DNA of 64,000 nt from Azonexus sp. (GCA_030696345.1 JAUYSK010000023.1:62001-126000); one strand, 5' to 3'. Shown: positions 1 through 8,961, counted from the stretch's first letter. Notes: generated by a model not told the origin, from the sequence alone. Numbers and translations are program-made.

Positions 1-230
1 AAAATTGATAGATCATGAAATATAGAGCGATGAAATAGGTCCGAGTCCGGCCATGAGCGGTCCGTCAACTGCTCGGGATGATCGACCGGAATCTAGGTTG
101 AAATGAGGTTGTTAGCTCAGATAAAAAGAGTGAAGTAAGTCGTATAACGTGTCGATTTTCTTTACAACGCATCTTTCCCCATCCCCTCGTCTGTTGATTA
201 AGCAATTGAAGGTATTAGATACGTTACGAA

Positions 231-246
231 TGGCGCAGTTTGTGCT
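231..246 (+). promoter_or_regulatory. sigma-54-like promoter of the PEP-CTERM gene
   Basis: TGGCGCAGTTTGTGCT matches the -24/-12 consensus TGGCACG-N4-TTGCW with the invariant GG and GC exactly 10 bases apart. Two secondary positions differ. The ATG of the PEP-CTERM gene lies about 40 bases downstream of the GC, which fits a short leader. Sigma-54 control of PEP-CTERM genes through PrsK/PrsR-type systems is known, which supports the reading. Confidence 0.5.
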
Positions 247-285
247 TAAGCTCTAAAGCACAAATAACTAGAAGGGGAAACTGAT

Positions 286-828
286 ATGAAGATCAAGATG
301 ATTGTTTTGGCCGTGTTTGCGTTTGCATCAATTTCTTTAGCTCATGCAGGCTGGACTATCGCTCAATCCTGTGCGGGCTGTGGGCCTGCAACGACGGCCG
401 AATTTTTCATTGTTGGAGATACTGGTGCCGGACCATTTGATAGTATTGGCATTTTTGGGCTCGATGCAGGGTGGTCTGCTACGGTTGTCAATCCAAATTA
501 TGTTGTAGCAACTGGACCGACCTCTAATATGGGGTCATGGGTTGAACAGTATTTTGGCAATATTGCGGATTCCGTGGAAATCAATTTGTTCTTTTGGAAT
601 GGTGCCCCCCTGTCTTCGCTGACTTTTTCGGCAGATTACACAAGGTCTGGCGATGGCTCCCTCAGTTTGGTGTGCCAGCAATTTGGTGGTGGTTGTGCAA
701 ATTTGAGCGACCCGACCGGCGTCAACTACAACAGGTCACCAACAAATGTTCCCGAACCAGGATCACTTGCCTTAATTGCTCTCGGTTTGGTTGGTCTTGT
801 AGCTGGACGCCGCAGCAAAGCAGCTTAA
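286..828 (+). CDS. PEP-CTERM sorting domain protein
   Basis: A secreted protein of 180 residues. A signal peptide (hydrophobic to about residue 21, AHA cleavage motif) is followed by a Gly/Ser/Asn-rich body. The C-terminus has the PEP-CTERM signature: VPEPGS, a hydrophobic stretch, then RRSKAA. Such proteins are exported and processed by an exosortase (EpsH/XrtA type) in exopolysaccharide-forming Gram-negatives. Four Cys sit in two CxxC-like or spaced pairs (residues ~29-32 and ~130-136). The ATG has the RBS AAGGGG 6-7 bases upstream. No exosortase is in this window. The specific role is unknown. Confidence 0.9.
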   Translation: MKIKMIVLAVFAFASISLAHAGWTIAQSCAGCGPATTAEFFIVGDTGAGPFDSIGIFGLDAGWSATVVNPNYVVATGPTSNMGSWVEQYFGNIADSVEINLFFWNGAPLSSLTFSADYTRSGDGSLSLVCQQFGGGCANLSDPTGVNYNRSPTNVPEPGSLALIALGLVGLVAGRRSKAA

Positions 829-847
829 CCGTGTTTTAGCATTACCG

Positions 848-873
848 CGGCACCTTTTGGTGCCGTTTTTTTT
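848..873 (+). terminator. Rho-independent terminator after the PEP-CTERM gene
   Basis: A perfect 7-bp stem CGGCACC/GGTGCCG with a TTTT loop is followed by eight T, starting 20 bases after the stop codon. Confidence 0.9.
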
Positions 874-1246
874 GCTTGTCAGAATGCGAGAATGGCTTTG
901 GTTTGATTGCGGAAATTAAGGCTTCCTGAGCTTTTATAGAAAATTCCCTTAATGAGCACGTTCCCGCCGCTTTGCTACTTATATTGAATGTCCGTTGCCA
1001 GCCTGAAGTACTGGTGGAGACTAATTGTTGACCGACCGAAAAGGGCACCCAGTTGCCTAAATGGTCTTGAATTTCCAAGCTGGAATTGACGGTATATTTT
1101 TGCGGCGCACAATAAAATTGCCGTCATGGCTGTGCAATTCAATGCGCTCTGATCAAACCAATCCGTTCATCGGCTAGTCCGGATACCCGAAAATAAAGGC
1201 ACTGGATCCCCGCCTGCGCAGGGATGATGGTTTTCTCGGCCTTTCC
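874..1246. other. intergenic gap without a supported gene
   Basis: About 370 bases between the PEP-CTERM terminator and the RlmI-like gene. A 78-codon open frame on the minus strand (842-1078) runs into the terminator hairpin and has no recognisable protein, so it is not called. The only structured element is the palindromic repeat at 1202-1228. Confidence 0.5.
1202..1228. repeat. dispersed short palindrome, copy A
   Basis: CTGGATCCCCGCCTGCGC followed by AGGGATGAT. An imperfect palindrome (TCCCCGC/GCAGGGA arms) related to copies at 9090-9117 and 28594-28620. All three are intergenic. Short GGATTCCCGC...GCGGGAATGAC elements of this kind are common in proteobacterial genomes. Confidence 0.7.
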
Positions 1247-2293
1247 CTAGACCCGCAGCAGGGCGATCTTCAACGGCGGTTGTCCGTCGTGGCTGGGGAA
1301 ATCCTCTTCCGGCGTAATCCATTCCAGCTCGCGTATCGTTCGCCCGGCCTTTTTGGCGCAGCGTTCGAGTTGATCTGCCCAAGTTTCACGCGATACCTGC
1401 GCCGCATTGTTGCAGCAGATCAGCGTGCCGCCTTCCAGTGTGCAGAGCAACGCAAGCTTCATCAGCGCGGCATAGTCGTTGACGATGTCGACGACGCCGA
1501 AGGCGCTCTTGGCGTAGCGCGGCGGGTCGAGAAAGACCAGGTCGAATGCGCGTGGTTCCAGTTTGGGGAAGCTCGGCATCTTCTTGCCGCGCACCATGGC
1601 TGGCTGAACAATGCCGGCCAGTTGGCGCATGGCGGCAAAGGCGTCGCTCTGGACGAAACGCAGGCGGATAGGCAGGTCGTTCAGGCGGGCGTTGTCCTTG
1701 CCGACCTTGAGGCTGGATTCGGAAAAATCGACGTTGACCACATGTGCTGCACCGGCCTGGGCGGCCGCAACCCCGACCCCACAGGTGTAGGCAAACAGGT
1801 TAAGCACGGATTTTCCGGCGGCTTCCTGCATCACCCGGCGCCGTCCAGCACGCATGTCGAGGAACAGCCACGGGTCCTGGCCACTATGGCGGCCCTGTAC
1901 CAAGTAGCGAATGCCCATTTCATGGAAATCCCGCGGCTTCATGGCTTCGGCCAGCACATCGGCCGGCAGCGGGTTGCAGATCCGCGAATTGGCGCGGCTA
2001 CGGTCGTTATAGACGGCGATCAGGCCGGGCAGGGCAGTGGCGTAATAATTTTCGATTTCGGCGCGGTCATGGCCATCCAGCGCTTCGTGGAAGGTCTGGA
2101 TCAGCAGCAGGTCGCCATAACGGTCGACGGTGAGGCCGGGGTGGCCTTCGGTGCTGCCGTTGAACAGCCGGTAGGCGTTGGTGTCTTCGGTCTGGAGGCG
2201 TTCGAGGAGAGGCTGGCGGGCCGTGAAGGCGGCCTGCAATAGCGGGGTCAGTGTGGTTTCGGGCATGGTGGTTTCCGGTGGGGTTGTAGCCAT
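1247..2293 (-). CDS. class I SAM methyltransferase, RlmI/RlmK-like
   Basis: Probably an RNA (cytosine-C5 or guanine-N2) methyltransferase of the RlmI/RlmK family, 348 residues. The SAM-binding motif I NLFAYTCGVG is at 165-174, the acidic ribose-binding residue follows in NVDFS (about 187-191), and motif IV is DPPRY near 257-261. A C-C-N-N stretch near 293 could hold the second catalytic Cys region of C5 methyltransferases. The N-terminus lacks an obvious PUA domain but contains the NGSTEGHPGLTVDRYGD segment typical of the family. Start ATG at 2293. The substrate is not determinable here. Confidence 0.8.
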   Translation of the reverse strand: MATTPPETTMPETTLTPLLQAAFTARQPLLERLQTEDTNAYRLFNGSTEGHPGLTVDRYGDLLLIQTFHEALDGHDRAEIENYYATALPGLIAVYNDRSRANSRICNPLPADVLAEAMKPRDFHEMGIRYLVQGRHSGQDPWLFLDMRAGRRRVMQEAAGKSVLNLFAYTCGVGVAAAQAGAAHVVNVDFSESSLKVGKDNARLNDLPIRLRFVQSDAFAAMRQLAGIVQPAMVRGKKMPSFPKLEPRAFDLVFLDPPRYAKSAFGVVDIVNDYAALMKLALLCTLEGGTLICCNNAAQVSRETWADQLERCAKKAGRTIRELEWITPEEDFPSHDGQPPLKIALLRV

Positions 2294-2335
2294 CGGTGCA
2301 GAGGGAGCCGCCGGAAAGCCGAGAAGCTGCGCATT

Positions 2336-2566
2336 CTACCGGAGGATATCGGCCGGGTCCGGTTTGACCAGGTCAGGCCATATCCGCCAGTGGCCGCAGG
2401 CGGAGCGGGCGCGGCGTTCGGAAGCATCCCAGCCGCCGCCAATGCAAAGCCCGCTGACCATCTCTGTTTGAACTGCAACCGTGCCCGGAGTTTCGCCGGG
2501 CCGGCGTTCGCCACGCCAGCATTCACAACTGGCGCAACGCTTGCGGTCGACTGCCTGAATCAGCAA
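2336..2566 (-). CDS. small Cys-rich hypothetical protein
   Basis: A 76-residue open frame with a TTG start that overlaps the last bases of the upstream rhodanese gene (TGA at 2560-2562), which suggests translational coupling. Cys-x2-Cys-x-Cys near the N-terminus (residues ~12-17), then GLCIGG, WDASER and CGHWRIWPDL. This order of conserved Cys and Trp recurs in small uncharacterised betaproteobacterial proteins and could bind a metal. No strong Shine-Dalgarno sequence and no ATG are available, so the start is uncertain. No function assigned. Confidence 0.5.
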   Translation of the reverse strand: MLIQAVDRKRCASCECWRGERRPGETPGTVAVQTEMVSGLCIGGGWDASERRARSACGHWRIWPDLVKPDPADILR

Positions 2567-3003
2567 GTTTTCGCGGTACGGCAGGCGGCAATGCTCTGGG
2601 TTGCCGGGACCACCGGGCCACCGGTGCCGATCCAGCCCTTGATGCCTTGTTTTACGTTATAGACCTTGGCGTAGCCGGCCTGTTGCGACAGGAACTGGCT
2701 GACCGCCTTGGTCCGGTTGCCGGTGCGGCAGATGACGATGACCGGTTCGTTCGGCTTGGCAAACGGCTTGACCTTTTCCAGCCAGCCCGGGGCATCAGCC
2801 CGGCCACGTTCGTCAAAGAAGGTGAGCAATTTGCTGCCGCTGACGATACCGGTTTCTTCCCACTCGGATTGCAGGCGGATATCAACCACCGGCACGCCGC
2901 TCTTCATCAGCTTGTCGAGTTCGGCGTTGTCGATGTCGATGACTTCGGCGTGGGCAAACAGCGCCGTCAGGGCGAGGCAGCAGGTCAGGATCAATTGGCG
3001 CAT
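2560..3003 (-). CDS. periplasmic rhodanese-domain protein
   Basis: A single rhodanese (sulfurtransferase) domain of 147 residues behind a signal peptide (cleavage after AHA near residue 19). DIR at ~41-43 and the active-site loop CRTGNRT with nucleophile Cys92 are intact. The domain ends with the usual GIKGWIGTGGPV segment. The protein is predicted to be periplasmic. Rhodaneses transfer sulfane sulfur to thiophilic acceptors; the physiological partner is unknown. The downstream small Cys-rich gene overlaps its end, so the two are probably cotranscribed. Confidence 0.85.
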   Translation of the reverse strand: MRQLILTCCLALTALFAHAEVIDIDNAELDKLMKSGVPVVDIRLQSEWEETGIVSGSKLLTFFDERGRADAPGWLEKVKPFAKPNEPVIVICRTGNRTKAVSQFLSQQAGYAKVYNVKQGIKGWIGTGGPVVPATQSIAACRTAKTC

Positions 3004-3045
3004 GGGTTTCTCGAAGATTAGAAAACGCTAATTATACGGCCCTGA

Positions 3046-3579
3046 CTATTTGCCTTGCTGCTGGCGCTTCATCATCTCGCGCACCTGCGGGTCTTTCATC
3101 ATTTCCTGCATGTTTATCGCCGGCATGCCCTGCATCATCACATCGCCCGGTTTCTGCCCCGGTTTGCAGGGGCCAAGCCAGCGTGCTTCCTGGACCATCT
3201 TCATTTCCTTCATGCCCTGCTGCGGCGGGTCGTAGCGGATCACCATGTCGCTGCGATAGCTGTTTTCGAAATCACCGGTAATCACTGCATCACTGGTTGT
3301 CGTTATGCCTTCGTGCTTGCAGACGGCGTGGATGGTGACCTTGCCGACGCCGCGATTGACATCCATCACCGGGCAATTGGATTTTTCCTTTGAGCGTTCC
3401 TGCATCATGTTGTCGCTGGCTTGATCGACGCACATCTGCATCGGGCCTTGCGATGGGATACCAGCCATCTGCGTCTTCATTTCCCAAAGGCCGGATTTGC
3501 GCTTGGGCGCATCGGCGGCGTTGGCCTGGGCAGCGAGCAGGCCGGCAAGAAGGGCAAGGCTGATTTGACTGAGGCGCAT
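3046..3579 (-). CDS. DUF3617 domain protein, exported
   Basis: A 177-residue exported protein of the DUF3617 family: signal peptide (AQANA cleavage region), then KRKSGLWEMKTQM, the family's conserved W in a GLWE context, and a single-Cys CVDQ segment, with a Met/Gln-rich tail. The start is set at 3579 because AAGGAG lies 8 bases upstream. The frame stays open further upstream but without an RBS, and that extension would bury the signal peptide. The function of DUF3617 is unknown; many members are periplasmic. Confidence 0.85.
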   Translation of the reverse strand: MRLSQISLALLAGLLAAQANAADAPKRKSGLWEMKTQMAGIPSQGPMQMCVDQASDNMMQERSKEKSNCPVMDVNRGVGKVTIHAVCKHEGITTTSDAVITGDFENSYRSDMVIRYDPPQQGMKEMKMVQEARWLGPCKPGQKPGDVMMQGMPAINMQEMMKDPQVREMMKRQQQGK

Positions 3580-3669
3580 GACGGTTTCTCCTTTGTGGTG
3601 AATGCTTTGAATCCTAGCCTGCTTTGGGCGAATCGTCATGGGATAATCCGCCCTTTTTCAGGGGCGGGC

Positions 3670-4224
3670 ATGGCACTCAAATCCACCATTTTCAAGGCCG
3701 AACTGCAGCTTGCCGATCTCGATCGCGGACATTTTGGCGATTACACCCTGACCATTGCCCGTCACCCGTCGGAAACCGATGAGCGCATGATGGTTCGCCT
3801 GCTGGCTTTTGCGCTGAATGCCTCGGAAACACTGACCTTCGGGCGCGGCCTGTCGGCGACCGAGGATGAGGCAGATTTGCAGGATCTGGATGCGACCGGG
3901 AGCGTCGAGCGCTGGATCGACGTTGGCCTGCCTGATGAAAAGCTCATTCGCCGGGCCTGTAACCGGGCGCGGCACGTCATGGTGCTCAGCTATGGCGGGC
4001 GGACGGCTGAAATATGGTGGCAACAGACGCAGGGGAAGGTGTCGGGGCAGAAGAATCTGCGCGTGCTGTCCTTGAGCGTGGAGGAGGGCAAGGCGCTGGC
4101 GTCGCTGGCGGCACGCGGCATGCGCCTGCAATGCACGATTCAGGATGGGGTAATCTGGTTGGGCGGCGATAGTTCTCAGGTGGAACTGGCCCCGAAGGTC
4201 TTGTTTCCGAGCGAGATGGCGTAG
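3670..4224 (+). CDS. yaeQ: YaeQ family protein
   Basis: 184 residues, the usual length for YaeQ. Typical features are the opening ALKSTIFKAELQL, the segment SETDERMMVRLLAFAL, TFGRGLSATEDEADL and IDVGLPDEKLIRRA. YaeQ has a PD-(D/E)XK nuclease fold, but the biological role is unsettled (early reports linked it to RfaH suppression). The start is the ATG at 3670, which gives the family N-terminus. It is divergent from the DUF3617 gene with about 90 bases between them. Confidence 0.9.
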   Translation: MALKSTIFKAELQLADLDRGHFGDYTLTIARHPSETDERMMVRLLAFALNASETLTFGRGLSATEDEADLQDLDATGSVERWIDVGLPDEKLIRRACNRARHVMVLSYGGRTAEIWWQQTQGKVSGQKNLRVLSLSVEEGKALASLAARGMRLQCTIQDGVIWLGGDSSQVELAPKVLFPSEMA

Positions 4225-4253
4225 AACCAGCAGGGTTTTGCGGGTTCCGGGAT

Positions 4254-4973
4254 TCAACGCTTGATCAGGTTCCAGACGAATTCAGCGCCGGCTGAAAGCA
4301 GGTCGATCGCGTCGATAATTCCGGCGTTTTCAGGTTCCGGTTTCGTGCGTTTGAAACGCGATTTTTCCCGTTCGCGCATCACGATGGCGTCGCCGAGCAG
4401 CTCGACATCGCGCGTTGTGCGGCGCACCTCCGCATGCTGGTAGCGGGTTAACGCCTGTTCGACGGCGGACGGGTCGAGGATGGTGATCGGCGCCCGGCAG
4501 TGGCCGCAGGCGTGGTCCTTGCGGATATCGACCGGGGCCCCGCAGCCCATGCAGCTGATGATGCCGACTTTGGCCGACAGTTCGTTGATTTCGGCCGGAT
4601 TGAGCTGCCGGACGAAGCCCTTTTCGATCATGAATTGGGCGAAGGTGGTGAAACGGCCGTGTTTTTGCAGGCAGCGGTGGTAGTTGAACTGGCCGCCGTG
4701 TTTGGCCACGTCGAGGCCGTGTAGCAGTTTTTCTTCACAGCGCGGGCAGCGCAAGGGAGCGCTGAGCGGGAGGCGCTGGTCGTCGTGGTGTTCGTGCAGC
4801 AGTTTGAACAATTCGACGATGCCGCCCGGCGTGATCTGGACGCTTTCGAACTCGTCAAACCAGATTGCCTGGCAGCTGAAACACATGTCGAGAATGACTT
4901 CGCCGTGATGTAGCCGCTCGAAGCGGTGCTTGGTCATGGTTTGACGGCAGGACGGGCAGGGAGTGGGTTTCAT
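4254..4973 (-). CDS. zf-TFIIB-type zinc-ribbon protein
   Basis: 239 residues with three zinc-binding modules. CPSC (6, 9) and CFSC (31, 34) form a TFIIB-like ribbon with the usual ILDxCxxCxxIWFD sequence. CPRC (76, 79) pairs with a later HRC, and CMGC with CGHC form a third ribbon near 143-165. The C-terminal 70 residues are charged and end in a hydrophobic helix. Probably cytosolic. The family has no agreed function; protein or nucleic-acid binding is inference. Confidence 0.75.
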   Translation of the reverse strand: MKPTPCPSCRQTMTKHRFERLHHGEVILDMCFSCQAIWFDEFESVQITPGGIVELFKLLHEHHDDQRLPLSAPLRCPRCEEKLLHGLDVAKHGGQFNYHRCLQKHGRFTTFAQFMIEKGFVRQLNPAEINELSAKVGIISCMGCGAPVDIRKDHACGHCRAPITILDPSAVEQALTRYQHAEVRRTTRDVELLGDAIVMREREKSRFKRTKPEPENAGIIDAIDLLSAGAEFVWNLIKR

Positions 4974-5088
4974 GGTGAGTGGGTACGGTGCGACAGGCGT
5001 GACTATAGCGCCACTTTTCCATCATGGCGCGCGCCGCTGCATCAGCATCCGCTAAAATTCGGGTTCACCCCTTGTTTCCGGATGTGCC

Positions 5089-5799
5089 ATGAAGATCGCT
5101 GATCCCACACAGACCACGCTGTGCAACGAAATCAAGCTGTTGCTCGAAGAACTGCCGTTCGATGGCGCCTGTGTCCTCGAACTCGGCTGCGGCAGGGCTG
5201 AAAAGACCCGTATTCTGGCCGAAACCGGGCGGCCGCGGGAAATCATCGCCCTCGAAGTCGACACCATCCAGCATGCGCGCAATCTGGAAATTGCCGATCT
5301 GCCGACGGTGCGCTTCAGCCATGGCGGCGCCGAGGCGATTCCGGTCGATGACGCCAGCGTCGATATCGTGCTCATGTTCAAGTCGCTGCACCATGTACCG
5401 GTGGCCGACATGGACCGCGCCCTGTCCGAGATTGCCCGCGTGCTCAAGCTGGGCGGCCTGGCGTGGATTTCCGAACCGGTCTTTGCTGGTGATCTGAACG
5501 AGGTTTTTCGTATCTTCCACAACGAGCAACTGGTCCGCGAGGCGGCGTTTGCCGCGATCTGCAAGGCGGTGGATTCAGGCAGCCTGCAGCTCGAAAAGCA
5601 GATGTTCTTCAACACCCGCAGCTATTTCGAGAGTTTTGCCCAGTTTGATACCCGGATGATCCAGGTTACGCACACCGATCACCGGCTGGCCCCGGAACTC
5701 TACCGGCAGGTGCAGGAAAAGTTCGAGTCCTTCATGGGGCCGGACGGCGCCACCTTCCTCAATCCGCAGCGCGTCGATCTGCTTCGCAAGCCGGCCTGA
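5089..5799 (+). CDS. class I SAM-dependent methyltransferase
   Basis: 236 residues of Methyltransf_11 type. Motif I VLELGCGRA is at 29-37, an acidic loop ALEVD follows at about 58-62, then SVDIVLMFKSLHHV (motif post II) and LKLGGLAWISEPV (motif III). The C-terminal third is helical and probably sets the substrate. The acceptor cannot be inferred. It is convergent with rlhA, only 7 bases separating the stop codons, so the transcripts may interfere. Confidence 0.8.
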   Translation: MKIADPTQTTLCNEIKLLLEELPFDGACVLELGCGRAEKTRILAETGRPREIIALEVDTIQHARNLEIADLPTVRFSHGGAEAIPVDDASVDIVLMFKSLHHVPVADMDRALSEIARVLKLGGLAWISEPVFAGDLNEVFRIFHNEQLVREAAFAAICKAVDSGSLQLEKQMFFNTRSYFESFAQFDTRMIQVTHTDHRLAPELYRQVQEKFESFMGPDGATFLNPQRVDLLRKPA

Positions 5800-5806
5800 G
5801 GAGAGC

Positions 5807-7699
5807 TCAGGCGGCGGGGCGGATGGTGCCGAGGTTGAGCATGACGCCCTTCTTCATCTTGCCGACGACGTGCATTTCGCAGGCTTTGCAGTCGAATTTG
5901 AGGATCAGTTTTTCGTTGCCGTTGATCAGCGTCATCGGGTCTGGCTTGAGGTGCTTCACTTCCTTCGGGCACAGGTTGAAGCTGTAGCGCAGGCAGTGGC
6001 GGGTGATCATGAGCGAGACCATGCCCTTTTCGTTGCCGGCCTCGTAGGCTTCCTCGATCAGCTTGACACCGTGTTTCTCGTAGAACTGACGAGCCTTGGC
6101 GTTGAAGACGTTGCCGAGGTAGGTCAGCTCTTCCTGCGGGTAGGGCACTGGGTTGGCGGCTGGTGTGGCGCGTGGCGGGCGCGGGTGGCTGGCAATACGG
6201 GCGGCTTCGAGCTGTTCGGCGGCCTCGCGGCGCAGGGCGTTGATGGCGCTGACGGGCAGGAACCAGGGCTGGCTGAGCTTGATCTCAACCGGCTCGGCGA
6301 CGAACATCGTGTTGCCGAATTTGCCGAGGTTTTCCTTGAGCTTGGCCATCGCCGGCTCGGGATTCTGGGCCAGTTGCCATTCTGATTTTGGCCCGTTTTT
6401 CCGGTTGACCGTAGCAATCACGCCATCTTCGTCAGTTAGCGTCAGCGCGAAGCCGTCTTCGGTTTCGACCAGCACCGGCTTGACCGAAATGCGGCGGTCG
6501 GCCGATTCCTTTTCCAAAGAACGCTCAAACTCCTGGTCGCGATTGCGGAATAGGGTGGCGCCGGCGGACAGTTCTTCCGGCATTTCGGCCGGGAAGAGGG
6601 TTTTGCCATCGGCGCGGTTGATACGCATGCCAACGACTTCGCCGTGGGCGTCGTAGAAACAGACGCCGTCGCCGTTGTTGAAGGGCTTTTCGGCATTGAC
6701 GGTGAAACAGCCGTCGCCGATTTCGACCACTTCGCCGATCAGTTCGCCGACGAAACTCGGCGAATCGAAGGCGCCGATGTCGTCCTGGCGGCCGTTGGCG
6801 AAATAATCGGTGTAGCCGCGGTTGAACGTCTTGTCCGGCTGCGGCGTGAAGGTATAGGTGCTGTGGCCGCTGGAGGCGCGGGTGAATTCGGGGTTGTTGG
6901 CGATGATCTCGTCGAGCAGGCCGCGGTAGTGCGCCGTGATGTTCTTGACGTAGCTGAGATCCTTGAGCCTGCCCTCGATCTTGAAGGAGCAGACGCCGGC
7001 CTGTGCCAGCGCCAGAATGTTTTCGCTCTGGTTGTTGTCCTTCATCGAAAGCAGATGCTGGTTCTCGGTGATGGTTTTGCCCTTGTCGTCGATCAGCGTG
7101 TAGGGCAGTCGGCAGGCTTGCGAACACTCGCCGCGATTGGCGCTGCGCCCGGTATGGGCCTGGCTGATGAAACATTGGCCGCTGTATGCAACACAGAGTG
7201 CGCCGTGCACAAAATATTCCAACGAAACATTGGTTTGCGACGATATGTTAATAATTTCATTTAAGCTTAATTCACGGGCCAGAACCACCTGCGAGAAGCC
7301 AACGTCTTGCAAAAACTTCACCTTGTCCGCATTTCGATTGTCGGTTTGCGTACTGGCGTGCAACTGGATGGGTGGCAGATCCATTTCCAGCAGGCCCATG
7401 TCCTGAATGATCAGGGCATCTGCGCCGGCTTCGTAAATCTGCCAGGCAAGCTGACAGGCTTCTTCCAGTTCATCGTTACGCAGGATGGTGTTGAGGGCGA
7501 CGAAAACCTTGGCGTGGTAGCGGTGGGCGAAATCACACAGGCGCTTGATGTCGGCGGTGGTGTTGCCGGCGCCATAGCGGGCACCAAAGGCCGGGCCGCC
7601 GATGTAGACGGCATCGGCGCCGTGTTTGATGGCTTCGATGCCGAAATCGGCGTTCTTAGCCGGCGCCAGGAGTTCGAGAGGGTGTTGAATTCGAGTCAT
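5807..7699 (-). CDS. rlhA: U32-family 23S rRNA hydroxylase RlhA
   Basis: 630 residues, close to E. coli RlhA (formerly YdcP), which hydroxylates C2501 of 23S rRNA together with prephenate-derived chemistry. The TIM-barrel N-terminus begins LELLAPAKN. The U32 signature VHGALC-x6-C (Cys169, Cys176) and the second pair at Cys192 and Cys196 could ligate an Fe-S cluster. The RlhA-specific C-terminal domain with GMVSLMITRHCLRYS and a final FDCKACEM is present, which separates it from the shorter TrhP/YegQ. It is followed 6 bases downstream of the methyltransferase gene at 7706, suggesting one transcript. Confidence 0.88.
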   Translation of the reverse strand: MTRIQHPLELLAPAKNADFGIEAIKHGADAVYIGGPAFGARYGAGNTTADIKRLCDFAHRYHAKVFVALNTILRNDELEEACQLAWQIYEAGADALIIQDMGLLEMDLPPIQLHASTQTDNRNADKVKFLQDVGFSQVVLARELSLNEIINISSQTNVSLEYFVHGALCVAYSGQCFISQAHTGRSANRGECSQACRLPYTLIDDKGKTITENQHLLSMKDNNQSENILALAQAGVCSFKIEGRLKDLSYVKNITAHYRGLLDEIIANNPEFTRASSGHSTYTFTPQPDKTFNRGYTDYFANGRQDDIGAFDSPSFVGELIGEVVEIGDGCFTVNAEKPFNNGDGVCFYDAHGEVVGMRINRADGKTLFPAEMPEELSAGATLFRNRDQEFERSLEKESADRRISVKPVLVETEDGFALTLTDEDGVIATVNRKNGPKSEWQLAQNPEPAMAKLKENLGKFGNTMFVAEPVEIKLSQPWFLPVSAINALRREAAEQLEAARIASHPRPPRATPAANPVPYPQEELTYLGNVFNAKARQFYEKHGVKLIEEAYEAGNEKGMVSLMITRHCLRYSFNLCPKEVKHLKPDPMTLINGNEKLILKFDCKACEMHVVGKMKKGVMLNLGTIRPAA

Positions 7700-7705
7700 G
7701 GAGCC

Positions 7706-8527
7706 TTAGTACGTGAAACGCGGGGCAAGTTCTTCGAGATTGAACTCCCGTAGGATGGCTTCGGCCCGTTCGCGGGCATTTTTGCGGGGATTGCCGCGCT
7801 TGTTGGCGATGATCAGCTCGTTTTTCATCGAATGTTCCCAGCCGACCAGTTCAGTCACTGTCACGTCGTAGCCGTGCGATTCGAGCAGCAGGCAGCGCAG
7901 GACGTTGGTCAGGTGGCTGCCAAGTTCGCGGGTATGAATAGGGTGGCGCCAGAGTTCCGAAAGCGGTGTCTTGCTCAGTGATTCGTTCTTGCGGGCGCGC
8001 ATGCAGGCAGCGACTTCGGCCTGGCAACAGGGCACGAGCACGATGTGCTTCGCCTGCTTGGCGAGTGCGAAACGAATGGCGTCATCGGTTGCGGTATTGC
8101 AGGCGTGCAGCGCGGTGACGACATCGATTTGATCGGGCAGGGTGCTGGCGCGCGTGGATTCTTCGACCGTGACGTCAAGAAAACTCATCCGGTCAAAGCC
8201 CAGCCTTGCCGCCAGATCACGCGATTTTTCAACCAGTTCCTTGCGGCTTTCGATGCCGTAGATATGGCCGGTTTCCTGCTGCTTGAAGAACAGGTCATAA
8301 AGGATGAAGCCGAGGTAGGACTTGCCGGCGCCATGGTCGGCCAGACTTTGGGCATCGGCCAGGAGCGGTTCGATGAACTGGTAGAGGTGATAAACCTGTT
8401 TCAGCTTGCGCCGGGTGTCCTGATTCAGTTTGCCGTCCCGCGTCAGGATATGCAGTTCCTTGAGCAGTTCGATGGACTGCGCGGGACGGATTTCAGCAAT
8501 TTCGGCGGGGACGTTTTGTTTTTTCAT
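7706..8527 (-). CDS. SAM-dependent methyltransferase, METTL25/RRNAD1-like
   Basis: A Rossmann-fold methyltransferase domain. An N-terminal helical region with QSIELLKELHILTR is followed by LADHGAGKSYLGFILYDLF (motif I region), an acidic ribose residue in GIESR, and LHACNTATDDAI plus LVPCCQAE. That last pair is typical of the METTL25/RRNAD1-like group. The ATG at 8527 is used. A TTG 42 bases upstream (8569) has a better RBS-like AGAGGA, so the protein may be 14 residues longer. Six bases upstream of rlhA, hence probably cotranscribed; an RNA-related role is inference. Confidence 0.7.
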   Translation of the reverse strand: MKKQNVPAEIAEIRPAQSIELLKELHILTRDGKLNQDTRRKLKQVYHLYQFIEPLLADAQSLADHGAGKSYLGFILYDLFFKQQETGHIYGIESRKELVEKSRDLAARLGFDRMSFLDVTVEESTRASTLPDQIDVVTALHACNTATDDAIRFALAKQAKHIVLVPCCQAEVAACMRARKNESLSKTPLSELWRHPIHTRELGSHLTNVLRCLLLESHGYDVTVTELVGWEHSMKNELIIANKRGNPRKNARERAEAILREFNLEELAPRFTY

Positions 8528-8682
8528 AAGTTTTGGATTATCGCATTTATGAAAGAAATCAAGCTTCAAAAGTCCTCTTCAAAGAATCTCTCAATTTCTA
8601 TTATTTTTGTGTCAACCGAATATCCGGAGGGGCGTTATTTGGCTCATGGTGACCTAACACCGAACTTATAACGGAGAGACAA

Positions 8683-8961
8683 ATGGGTAGTTTGAGCACA
8701 GAATCCTTCGAGCAATTTCTGGATTCCCTGAAAAACGCCGGCATCACGATTTCCAACGAAACCGAACTGCGCGAGCGCCTGGCTGAAGCTCAACGCTGGC
8801 GTTTCGCTTTCCAGACACTGGCCGCCAATGGCAAGATCATTGGTATCAGTTTTGAAGATCATTCCGAAGGCCGCAACGAAGCCGAAATTTGCCGCACCTT
8901 CAACGACTTTCATTTTTCCGAAAAGTCCAAGGCGGTTTTTTCTGCTAATCTGAAGCACTGA
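8683..8961 (+). CDS. conserved small hypothetical protein
   Basis: 92 residues, ATG at 8683 with GGAGAG 6 bases upstream. The sequence is charged and predicted alpha/beta, with no signal peptide, membrane segment or Cys pair. It opens GSLSTESFEQFLDSLKNAG and has a central ERLAEAQRWRFAFQTL. I do not recognise the family. A terminator follows 45 bases after the stop, and the gene stands alone. Confidence 0.65.
   Translation: MGSLSTESFEQFLDSLKNAGITISNETELRERLAEAQRWRFAFQTLAANGKIIGISFEDHSEGRNEAEICRTFNDFHFSEKSKAVFSANLKH

Noticed and set aside
842-1078. 78-codon frame on the minus strand
   Set aside because: It runs into the terminator hairpin at 848-873 and has no family features or RBS.
1280-2242. 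320-codon frame on the plus strand
   Set aside because: Shadow of the RlmI-like gene on the other strand.
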